From CAYXVJ01 sp964558445 (lineage in GTDB: Bacteria > Bacillota > Clostridia > Saccharofermentanales > Fastidiosipilaceae), in the NCBI GenBank assembly GCA_964558445.1, contig CAZLEA010000066.1, positions 1-7,569 of the forward strand: a stretch of DNA of 7,569 nt, written 5' to 3'. Of this stretch, positions 1-6,141 are shown piece by piece. How positions within the stretch are numbered: the stretch's first letter is position 1; every line of letters starts with the position of its first letter. The notes below the pieces were generated by a model. That model saw only the letters and a list, made by a program, of their open reading frames with translations, was not told the origin of the DNA and did no database searches. Position numbers and translations under genes: made by a program.

Positions 1-1838
1 TAGAATTCCTTCTTACCATCCGAAACCTTGTAGAGCGGCGAACAGGCGATGTAAACGTGCCCCTTATCGACCAGTTCCTTCATATGACGATAGAAGAAGG
101 TCAAGAGCAATGTTCTGATATGTGCGCCGTCGACGTCCGCATCCGCCATGATAATCACCTTACCGTAGCGAAGCTTCGTAATATCGAAGTCTGCACCTAT
201 ACCGGTACCGAGAGCCATCACGACAGGCTGTAACTTCTCGTTACCATAGACCTTGTCGGCTCTGGCGCGTTCGACGTTAAGCATCTTACCCCAGAGAGGC
301 AATATTGCCTGATATTTACGCTCACGGCCTCCCTTGGCCGTACCGCCTGCCGAATCACCCTCAACGATGAAGATCTCGGTGAGTTCCGGATCATTGCTCT
401 GACAGTCCGCGAGCTTACCGGGAAGAGATACTGAGTCGAATACAGTCTTGCGACGTGTCAGATCCCGGGCCTTCTTCGCGGCGTCTCGCGCACGAGAGGC
501 TGCCAAACACTTCTCCATGATCGATTTGGCCGCTGCCGGATTCTCTTCGAGATAGAACGCGAGGCGCTCGCCCATGACACTCTCGACCATCGTGCGAATC
601 TCTGGATTACCCAGGCGCCCCTTGGTCTGGCCCTCGAACTGCGGGTTCGGCATCTTCACAGAGATAATCGCACAGATTCCCTCGCGAACATCGTCACCGG
701 TGAAGTTCTTATCGTTCTTCGCCAAATAGTTGTACTTGCGTGCGTAATCGTTCATCACACGGGTCAAGGCGGTTCGGAAACCGGTCAAATGTGTGCCGCC
801 TTCGCCCGTTGCGATATTATTCGCGTACGAATAGATATTCTCGACATAACTGGTGTTGTATTGCAGCGCAATCTCTGCAAATGAGTCATCGACTTGACTT
901 GCGATGTAGATCGGCGGGTCGTGAAGCGTCTCCTTGTACTTATTCAGATACTCGACAAACGAGACGATACCACCTTCGTAATGTAGCAGCTTCTCAACAA
1001 CCTCATCTTGGCGCTCATCTCTGAGTACGATCGTAATCCCTTGATTCAAGAAGGCCATCTCGCGATAGCGTGTCGTCATAGCGGCGAAATCGAAGTCCGT
1101 CTCACTGAAGATCTCAGCATCCGGCTTGAACACGGTACGCGTACCCTTCATCTCCGGTAATACATCGGCAACGATACGAAGGGGAGAGGTGGTCTCACCG
1201 CGTTCGAAGCCGATCTGATAGATATGGCCGTCTCTTGTTACATAGACTTCCATCCACTCGGACAAGGCGTTAACGACCGAAGCGCCGACACCATGCAGTC
1301 CGCCGGAGACGCTATACGCGCCGCCACCGAACTTACCGCCGGCATGCAAGACGGTATGGACGACCTCGACCGTCGGAATACCCATCTTCGGATGAATACC
1401 GACCGGGATACCACTACCGTCATCTTCGATCTCAACCGAACCGTCACGCTGCAAACGAACCGTTACCTTCGAGGCACGGCCGGCAAGCGCTTCATCGACG
1501 GAGTTCGCGACAATCTCATAGATCAGATGATGTAGACCTCGCTGCGTCGTATCTCCGATATACATACCCGGACGCTTACGCACCGCTTCGAGTCCTTCCA
1601 AGACCTGAATATCCGATTCACCATAAGAACTGTCGTTATGCGTATCGAAGCGATCCTGATCGCTCTGATTAATCAGACGCTCTTCGAAATCATCGTCAAT
1701 CAAGTTATGCGGGTTATCCGCCAGATTGACGACATCCTCGAGATCATCGACATCCGACCAGGATGTATGATCAGTCGATTCGAGACGGGTCTCTTCCGAG
1801 TCGTTCTCTTCTAAATTGAATTCCTTCTTATTTGCCAT
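1..1838 (-). CDS. gyrB: DNA gyrase subunit B, 3' end cut by window edge
   Basis: GyrB is the ATPase subunit of DNA gyrase; with GyrA it introduces negative supercoils using ATP. I translated the frame by hand: it is open for 612 codons and runs off the left edge, so roughly 90 C-terminal residues are probably missing. The GHKL ATPase domain starts near residue 77 (IQVLEGLEAVRKRPGMYIG) and has Glu108 and Asn112 (EIVANS), DDGSGIP at 139-145, GGLHGVG at 179-185 and the QTK lysine at 406. The TOPRIM domain has EGDSAGG at 493-499 and the metal-binding MADADVDG at 564-571. The start is ATG with AGAGGA six bases upstream (1845-1850). Odd points are about 60 extra, very acidic N-terminal residues, Ser142 and Ser176 where Arg and Lys are usual, and AKGGRER/LPLWGK where most GyrBs have AKQGRDR/LPLRGK. 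ParE is the main alternative; the position beside recF/remB favours GyrB. Confidence 0.96.
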   Translation of the reverse strand, partial: MANKKEFNLEENDSEETRLESTDHTSWSDVDDLEDVVNLADNPHNLIDDDFEERLINQSDQDRFDTHNDSSYGESDIQVLEGLEAVRKRPGMYIGDTTQRGLHHLIYEIVANSVDEALAGRASKVTVRLQRDGSVEIEDDGSGIPVGIHPKMGIPTVEVVHTVLHAGGKFGGGAYSVSGGLHGVGASVVNALSEWMEVYVTRDGHIYQIGFERGETTSPLRIVADVLPEMKGTRTVFKPDAEIFSETDFDFAAMTTRYREMAFLNQGITIVLRDERQDEVVEKLLHYEGGIVSFVEYLNKYKETLHDPPIYIASQVDDSFAEIALQYNTSYVENIYSYANNIATGEGGTHLTGFRTALTRVMNDYARKYNYLAKNDKNFTGDDVREGICAIISVKMPNPQFEGQTKGRLGNPEIRTMVESVMGERLAFYLEENPAAAKSIMEKCLAASRARDAAKKARDLTRRKTVFDSVSLPGKLADCQSNDPELTEIFIVEGDSAGGTAKGGRERKYQAILPLWGKMLNVERARADKVYGNEKLQPVVMALGTGIGADFDITKLRYGKVIIMADADVDGAHIRTLLLTFFYRHMKELVDKGHVYIACSPLYKVSDGKKEF

Positions 1839-1934
1839 GTAATTTCCTCTATTAAGCCGGACGCGATCTGGATACACCGCATCGAACAGCACTGTACAAC
1901 GAATAACTGCAATTATAAACGAACATATATTCTC
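1839..1934 (-). promoter_or_regulatory. gyrB upstream gap with a possible -10
   Basis: This is the 96-bp gap between remB and gyrB on the minus strand. It holds a perfect TATAAT (plus coordinates 1912-1917), but no convincing -35 at 16-18 bp, so an own gyrB promoter is only possible. The gyrB ribosome binding site AGAGGA lies at 1845-1850. No terminator was seen after remB, so read-through from the recF-remB transcript is equally likely. Confidence 0.3.
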
Positions 1935-2204
1935 TTATTGAGAGTGAGTATGGAAGTCGGCTTGTTCCAGACGTAATCTCAAGGTCGCTGCCGATACGGG
2001 GGATAGGTAGACCCGATCCAGCGTAACAACCATCGAACGCGGTACTTCGTACGTGATCATCTCAAGTCGATTCTGTTCCTCTGCTCGGCGAAGGAAGATC
2101 GTGCTTGCGTTCTCCTCGGGCTTCACCGTTACCGCATCTATATCGAAGATACCGACAATAAAATGCGATGATAAGGTATATTCACCACCGATATGTACGT
2201 ACAA
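1935..2204 (-). CDS. remB: RemB/YaaB-like DUF370 regulatory protein
   Basis: This 89-residue protein resembles B. subtilis YaaB/RemB, a small DNA-binding regulator that with RemA activates extracellular-matrix genes. The sequence shows the family opening MYVHIGGE, IVGIFDID at about 16-23, and the conserved back half PRSMVVTLDRVYLSPVSAAT at about 55-74. It is slightly longer than B. subtilis YaaB (about 80 residues), with an acidic/His-containing tail. The start is TTG (2202-2204): the family begins exactly at MYxH, no ATG or GTG start exists upstream before an in-frame TGA, and GAGGTG lies five bases before it (2210-2215). The gene sits between recF and gyrB, as in Bacillus. The fold and place are clear; a role in matrix control in this organism is only inferred. 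The symbol could also be written yaaB. Confidence 0.88.
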   Translation of the reverse strand: MYVHIGGEYTLSSHFIVGIFDIDAVTVKPEENASTIFLRRAEEQNRLEMITYEVPRSMVVTLDRVYLSPVSAATLRLRLEQADFHTHSQ

Positions 2205-2217
2205 TCCGACACCTCAT
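2182..2217 (-). other. 11-codon mini-ORF overlapping the remB start
   Basis: An ATG at 2215-2217 has a near-ideal ribosome binding site, GGAGGG (2223-2228), five bases upstream. It opens a frame of 11 codons (MRCRIVRTYRW) that ends in TGA inside remB, in a different frame from the remB TTG start. It could be a leader ORF that helps load ribosomes onto remB, or GGAGGG may simply assist the weak TTG. I have no evidence that the peptide is made. Confidence 0.3.
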
Positions 2218-2229
2218 TTCTACCCTCCA

Positions 2230-3247
2230 TTATAACACATCAAAATAGCTACCATCGTAAGGCACGCCCAAGGAAGCGCCCAAACCGACAGGTAGANNNN
2301 NNNNNNNNNNNNNNNNNNNNNNNNNNNNNNNNNNNNNNNNNNNNNNNNNNNNNNNNNNNNNNNNNNNNNNNNNNNNNNNNNNNNNNNNNNNNNNNNGGTC
2401 CGATCCCTGTATTCCCGCGATAGATATCGTCTCTGGTCTGTTGTTCGAGGCGTTTGGCGATCAGTTCTTCGATCTTGGCTATCTCCATCTCGGGCTTAAG
2501 ACCACTCATCGTGCGATAACGAATCGTGAGCACTTCCTTGTCCTCCGAGATAGCGGCCTGATACTCCTTGGCATAGAGATGAATTCGCTCAACTAAGCGG
2601 AAGCGCTCGGCGATAAGCCTGGCGGCCACTTCTGCATACTGCTCGTTCCATACTTCAAGCTGCGTTCGCATCAAGTCGAAGTCCGATCCCTTCAGTTCAG
2701 GGTGCTGATCTCTGATCATCTTCAGTAAGCGGTTTCGCTGATTCAGAAGCCGTGTGAAGAGGGAGAGATCACCGAAATAAGCGGGCTTGACCTGTGACAA
2801 GAGTAGATCCATGAAACGCCGTCTCGTTTGCGGTCCGTCCTTGATCAGCATCAGATCTTCCGGTGCGAAGATAACAGCGTTAAACAGGCCGTAGAGATCG
2901 GCGATGCGCTCATGCAAGACATCATTGAAATAGAATCGACGACTGCTGCCCTTGCGCTCTGTGGAACCGGGTATGGCAGCCAGATAGGTCAGTTGGATTG
3001 TCTGATCCAGATAATCGTTGTTGTCGTAGAGGAGGCTGACGCGATAGTAGTCTTCGCCCTTCAGGATCAATTCACTGTCTCTGGCGGTGCGATGCGAGCG
3101 GGCACAACTGCATAGATAGATAGACTCCAGGATATTGGTCTTACCCTGACCGTTATCGCCGGAGAGCACATTTACCCCCGGGCCGAAATCCAGTTCGATC
3201 CGAGGGTAATTGCGATAGTTATCCAGTGTAAGCCGCTTGACACGCAT
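2230..3247 (-). CDS. recF: RecF DNA repair protein, interrupted by assembly gap
   Basis: RecF is an SMC/ABC-type ATPase that, with RecO and RecR, helps load RecA at single-strand gaps and supports fork restart. The intact 5' part (2397-3247) encodes 283 residues plus a CCN proline. It shows the RecF opening, Walker A GDNGQGKTN at 30-38 and SHRT at 51-54, and reaches RGNTGIGP just before the gap, where RecFs continue with HRDD. The ABC signature and Walker B lie in the missing part. After the gap the best minus frame reads LPVGLGASLGVPYDGSYFDV and ends in TAA at 2230-2232; reading straight through exactly 100 N gives a different, less natural tail ending at 2249. With about 85 residues expected after the proline, the true gap is probably nearer 190-200 bp, an estimate from family length only. 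The ATG start lies two bases after the dnaN stop, with GGAAG upstream. Confidence 0.9.
2297..2396. other. Assembly gap of 100 N
   Basis: Exactly 100 undetermined bases, a common placeholder length for a scaffold join of unknown size. It falls inside recF directly after the codon for the conserved GP of the GPHRDD motif. The reading frame across it cannot be trusted. Confidence 0.99.
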
Positions 3248-3249
3248 GT

Positions 3250-4368
3250 CTACTTCCGCAGCGGCAGAACAATGAAGGCGAACTTCTCACCCTCTTGCGG
3301 GCGAATGACACAGGGGCCTACGTCACCCTTGAAGGAGAGGACAATCGATTCATCATCGATGACACGCAGGGCATCGAGGAAGAAACGGGGGTTGAAATCA
3401 CAATCGATCAAGCGACCGCTGACGGCAACCGCAATCTCTTCGTGCAGGGTGCCGCGTACGGTTGCGACGTCCAGGTTCAAGGTCTCTTCGTCTGGCGTCG
3501 TAATTGTGACGGGGAAGCGGTTATTCTCGGCTGAGATCATCAGAAGCGAGCGCTCGAAGGCACTCTGGAGTTCCCTCGTATCGACGTTCATATGCGTCTG
3601 CTCACTGGTCGGGATGATGCTCTGATAATTCATGTACTGTCCCTGAATCAAGCGAGACACAAGCCTCACGTGACCGAGGTCAAACAGAATATGATTCTCC
3701 GTCGAATAGATGCTGACCACACCGTCTTCGCGAATAATACCGTTGATCTCACGCAGGGCCTTACCCTGAATGATAAACGATGTATCCGGCCAAGCTTCCT
3801 TCTGTTTCTCGTCCTCCGGATCGCGATCGAAACGACGGAGCGCGAGACGGAAACCGTCGATTGCTACCATCTCGAGTCGATTCTCGGTACTAACGAGATA
3901 AGCGCTGTTCAGGTTGGGACGAGCCTCATCGGTAGATGCAGCGAAGATTGTCTGACGAATCATCTCTCGTAGCATCTTCTGGGGTAGCGCCAGCGTCTTA
4001 CCGGTATCTACTTCCGGCAGCTTCGGGTAGCTCTCGGCATCCATGCCCTTGATCTGGAACTTGGAGCGGCCGCATTCGATGACGACCGTATTGCGCTCCT
4101 CCGTATGGATGACGACGAGCTCATCGGGTAGCTTACGAACGATGTCGCCCAGAATCTTACTATTCATGACAATCGTGCCGGTCTCTCGGATATCGGCCAT
4201 GACCGTTGCTTCTATACCTATCTCGGTGTCAAAACCGGTTAGTTTGACCTGATCCGTAACCTCTACGAGTATGCCTTCCAAGACGGCCATGGATGAACGT
4301 GTGGAAACAGCACGCTGTGTATATGTTATGGCCTCCAGGAGATCTGACTTGGCGCAAGAGAATTTCAT
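3250..4368 (-). CDS. dnaN: DNA polymerase III subunit beta (sliding clamp)
   Basis: DnaN is the ring-shaped homodimer that tethers DNA polymerase III to DNA and is a docking site for repair and replication-control proteins. At 372 residues it has normal family length. It starts MKFSCAKSDLLEAITYTQRAVSTRSSM, has VLEGILVEV and the LTGFDTEIGIE strand, a central domain with RPNLNSAYLV and MVAIDGFRLALR at about 157-182, and ends with FAFIVLPLRK, the usual clamp C-terminus. Three clamp domains of about 120 residues each fit the length. The ATG start has AAAGGAG at 4379-4385. The stop is two bases before the recF ATG, so the two are almost certainly translated from one message; the S4-domain gene (yaaA/rlbA) that often separates them is absent. 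Confidence 0.98.
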   Translation of the reverse strand: MKFSCAKSDLLEAITYTQRAVSTRSSMAVLEGILVEVTDQVKLTGFDTEIGIEATVMADIRETGTIVMNSKILGDIVRKLPDELVVIHTEERNTVVIECGRSKFQIKGMDAESYPKLPEVDTGKTLALPQKMLREMIRQTIFAASTDEARPNLNSAYLVSTENRLEMVAIDGFRLALRRFDRDPEDEKQKEAWPDTSFIIQGKALREINGIIREDGVVSIYSTENHILFDLGHVRLVSRLIQGQYMNYQSIIPTSEQTHMNVDTRELQSAFERSLLMISAENNRFPVTITTPDEETLNLDVATVRGTLHEEIAVAVSGRLIDCDFNPRFFLDALRVIDDESIVLSFKGDVGPCVIRPQEGEKFAFIVLPLRK

Positions 4369-4400
4369 GTTGTTGAGGCTCCTTTCACGTCGGATGACGA

Positions 4401-4457
4401 TTCTATTATAGTTATTCTATCACTCTTCTTATTATACCGTGTGGAGAATGAGGATAA
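4401..4457 (-). other. Candidate basal unwinding system: two boxes plus AT-rich trio-like tract
   Basis: Read on the minus strand, two degenerate DnaA boxes abut exactly (TTATCCTCA 4457-4449, TTCTCCACA 4448-4440). They are followed by a short CGG and then a 75% AT stretch beginning TATAATAAGAAGAGTGATAG. Known bacterial unwinding elements have the order box, GC-rich spacer, then DnaA-trios of the form (T/A)A(G/A) on this same strand. The match in order and orientation is seen; the function is inferred. Confidence 0.55.
4405..4436 (-). promoter_or_regulatory. Possible dnaN promoter -10 elements
   Basis: Two perfect TATAAT hexamers lie on the minus strand at 4431-4436 and 4405-4410, upstream of dnaN. 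Neither has a good -35 at 16-18 bp, and both sit in the AT-rich unwinding candidate, so they may be chance. Because a terminator-like hairpin lies between dnaA and dnaN, an own dnaN promoter somewhere in this gap is expected. Confidence 0.3.
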
Positions 4458-4458
4458 A

Positions 4459-4490
4459 GCCCAAAAGTCCACAAACAAGCAGTTTTGGGC
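4459..4490. repeat. 8-bp perfect inverted repeat inside oriC
   Basis: GCCCAAAA (4459-4466) and TTTTGGGC (4483-4490) are perfect inverted arms around a 16-nt loop. A second hairpin, GGGC-GGTTTT-GCCC (4487-4500), shares the GGGC arm, so the two are mutually exclusive. On the minus strand the larger hairpin is followed by only TTTAT, a weak terminator tail; it lies directly beside the tandem boxes at 4440-4457. Confidence 0.6.
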
Positions 4491-4511
4491 GGTTTTGCCC
4501 TGTTGAAGGAC

Positions 4512-4520
4512 TGTGGATAG
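4512..4520 (-). promoter_or_regulatory. DnaA box (CTATCCACA)
   Basis: The minus strand reads CTATCCACA, one mismatch from the TTATCCACA consensus. It lies between the inverted box cluster and the unwinding candidate and has the same orientation as the boxes at 4440-4457. Confidence 0.65.
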
Positions 4521-4593
4521 TCGTGGATTCTTCTGAGGATGAAATGAGTACATTTCACGGCGGTGAAGCATCCATATTTTATCAATATACAGT

Positions 4594-4625
4594 TTATCCA
4601 CATATCCACAATCCTATGTGGATAA
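4594..4625. promoter_or_regulatory. DnaA box cluster as 11-bp inverted repeat
   Basis: Two perfect consensus DnaA boxes face each other: TTATCCACA at 4594-4602 on plus and the same on minus at 4617-4625. They belong to a perfect 11-bp inverted repeat (TTATCCACATA, 4594-4604 and 4615-4625) with a 10-bp spacer. A third box, ATATCCACA (one mismatch), lies on plus at 4602-4610, sharing one base with the first. This is the highest-affinity DnaA site in the window by consensus match. Confidence 0.9.
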
Positions 4626-4635
4626 CTCCTTCGAC

Positions 4636-4676
4636 AAAAAAGCCGGTATCAATCCATTTGCTTGGTTCTAACCGGC
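4636..4676 (-). terminator. Rho-independent terminator candidate after dnaA
   Basis: On the minus strand, 42 bases past the dnaA stop, a 6-bp stem GCCGGT/ACCGGC (4671-4676 with 4642-4647) is followed directly by TTTTTT (4641-4636). The 23-nt loop is long but could close further through CCA/TGG. It would separate dnaA from dnaN transcription. Confidence 0.6.
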
Positions 4677-4718
4677 CGTTTCTTGTATATCAATGTATAA
4701 ACATACGTATTTGTTGCG

Positions 4719-6080
4719 CTAAATCTGAATTCGCTTCTTGAGTTCCGCCAGATCCTCGTTGATGTGATTCAGGTCTTCGTCCATCTCTTGGCGGATCTTG
4801 TCGCAGTTGTGCATCACCGTACTGTAGTGTCTTCCGCCAAACTCTTGGCCGATCTGCTCATATGAGAGGTCTAGGACCTCGCGGCACAGGTACATCGCTA
4901 CTTGTCTCGGGTAGGCGATCTCCTTGTTCTTGCGATTCGAGCTCAGATCCGGTGCCGTAACACCGTAGAAGCGCGAGACGACGTCTTGGATCAGTTCCGG
5001 GGTTACCTTGCGATTCGTGGCGGGGGAGATGATATCCTTGAGCGCGTCCTTGGCAATCGGCAGCGAGACCTCGCCGGCCAGCATCGAGTAAGCCATAACG
5101 GTCTTCAGTGCGCCCTCTAGCTCTCTGATATTCGAGTTGATATTGGCGGCTATATAATGATAGACATCCTCTGGCAGATCGAGATTGCTCTGTTCGGCCC
5201 GGTTCTTCAAGATCGCGACGCGCGTCTCGTAGTCCGGCGGCTGGATATCGACGATGAGGCCGGAAGCGAAGCGGGTAACCAGGCGATCTTCCAGTGTTGC
5301 CAGGCTCTGTGGGGGCTTATCGCAAGTCAAGACGATGTTGCTGCCGTTCTCATAGAGCGCGTTGAAGGTGTGGAAGAACTCGATTTGCATCTGTTCTTTG
5401 CCCTCGATGAACTGAATATCGTCAATCAAGAGCAGATCACAGTTCCTGTACTTGTTGCGGAAACTGTCATACTTGCCCGATTGGATCGTGTAGATGAATT
5501 CGTTGACAAATTGCTCGCACTGCACGTAGATCAGCTTGCGATCGGTCATATGGGTCTGGGCATAGTTACCGATGGCTTGCATCAGGTGCGTCTTACCGAG
5601 TCCCGAACCACCGTAGAGGAAGAGGGGGTTGAAGTTGCGACCGCCTTCCATCTTGGCGACGGCTTCGCTTGCAGCGTGGGCAAAGCGATTGCCCGTACCC
5701 ACAACGAAATTATCGAAGACAAGTTCGGGATTGAGTTTGCCGTTTCGTCCGTTGCCGTTACCGGTCGGGGCTGCCTGGACGCTTGCCTGGGCCGCCTTGG
5801 ACTCGTTGTATTCCTTGATCTTCTGCTCGATATCGGCAGCCACGAGGATATCGGCCTTGTAGCGGCCGGGTGCCAGGCTGTCGAGTGTATTCTGAATGAG
5901 CGAGAGAAACTGCCTCGAATACTCACAATGGAATTGGTCCGGAGACTCCAAAAAGAAGAGTTCGTCGTTGACGATCTCCGGTTTCAGGACCTTGATCCAT
6001 GTATTGTAGGTCACGGTGCTGGTCTCTCGTTCGAGCACGGCTTGGGCACTGCGCCAAATATTTGATACGTTATCAGCCAT
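4719..6080 (-). CDS. dnaA: Chromosomal replication initiator DnaA
   Basis: DnaA is the AAA+ protein that binds oriC boxes, forms an ATP-bound filament, opens the duplex and recruits the helicase. At 453 residues it has normal length. Domain I is about 1-85, followed by an Asn/Gly-rich linker (about 95-115). The AAA+ core has Walker A GGSGLGKT at 157-164, Walker B LLLIDDIQF at 216-224, sensor 1 near 248-257, RLVTRF with the likely arginine finger at Arg270, and sensor 2 NIRELEGAL at 317-325. Domain IV has PRQVAMYLCRE at 391-401 and GGRHYSTVMHNCDKI at 415-429, where most DnaAs read GGRDHTTV. The ATG at 6078-6080 is chosen because MADNVSNIW fits family N-termini and AGGGGG lies five bases upstream; a longer TTG start at 6128 is unlikely. 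Transcription runs toward oriC. Confidence 0.98.
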   Translation of the reverse strand: MADNVSNIWRSAQAVLERETSTVTYNTWIKVLKPEIVNDELFFLESPDQFHCEYSRQFLSLIQNTLDSLAPGRYKADILVAADIEQKIKEYNESKAAQASVQAAPTGNGNGRNGKLNPELVFDNFVVGTGNRFAHAASEAVAKMEGGRNFNPLFLYGGSGLGKTHLMQAIGNYAQTHMTDRKLIYVQCEQFVNEFIYTIQSGKYDSFRNKYRNCDLLLIDDIQFIEGKEQMQIEFFHTFNALYENGSNIVLTCDKPPQSLATLEDRLVTRFASGLIVDIQPPDYETRVAILKNRAEQSNLDLPEDVYHYIAANINSNIRELEGALKTVMAYSMLAGEVSLPIAKDALKDIISPATNRKVTPELIQDVVSRFYGVTAPDLSSNRKNKEIAYPRQVAMYLCREVLDLSYEQIGQEFGGRHYSTVMHNCDKIRQEMDEDLNHINEDLAELKKRIQI

Positions 6081-6108
6081 TTTATCCCCCTGTAAATCGT
6101 AGATAAAC

Positions 6109-6137
6109 ATTCTAACAAAGAATATCAAAAATGGAAA
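6109..6137 (-). promoter_or_regulatory. Candidate internal dnaA promoter
   Basis: In the 61-bp vanZ-dnaA gap the minus strand has TTTCCA (6132-6137, 4 of 6 to -35), a 17-bp spacer and TAGAAT (6109-6114, 5 of 6 to -10). The start point would fall near 6101, about 20 bases before the dnaA ATG with its AGGGGG site at 6086-6091. The spacing is good and the -35 is weak. Confidence 0.45.
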
Positions 6138-6141
6138 CGAA

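Larger units (their letters stand above)
4369..4718. other. oriC: Candidate chromosomal replication origin (oriC)
   Basis: This 350-bp non-coding gap between dnaA and dnaN is the usual place for the unwinding part of Bacillota origins. It contains two perfect TTATCCACA boxes (4594-4602 plus; 4617-4625 minus), one-mismatch boxes at 4602-4610 (plus) and 4512-4520 (minus), two further one-mismatch boxes abutting at 4440-4457 (minus), and an AT-rich tract next to them toward dnaN. Short ORFs crossing it have no family resemblance and look spurious. I saw no comparable box cluster upstream of dnaA. Position and boxes make origin function very likely; the exact unwinding point is inferred. Confidence 0.88.

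Noticed and set aside
1224..1535. Plus-strand open frame opposite gyrB
   Set aside because: It is antisense to the conserved GyrB ATPase domain and has no family features.
1931..1944. CTCT/AGAG hairpin over the remB stop
   Set aside because: The stem is only 4 bp, low in GC and without a T tract, so not a credible terminator.
4521..4530. Possible extra DnaA box CGTGGATTC
   Set aside because: It has three mismatches to the consensus, too many to call without binding data.
4365..4741. Three short open frames crossing the dnaA-dnaN gap on both strands
   Set aside because: They run through DnaA boxes and hairpins, show no family resemblance and have atypical composition; the gap is better read as oriC.
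5157..6065. Long open frame on the plus strand (302 residues) opposite dnaA
   Set aside because: It lies fully antisense to a clear dnaA, has no recognisable family motif and is explained by codon bias of dnaA.
6081..6128. Longer dnaA start (TTG at 6128) adding 16 residues
   Set aside because: The added residues do not match DnaA N-termini, and the ATG at 6080 has AGGGGG at ideal spacing.
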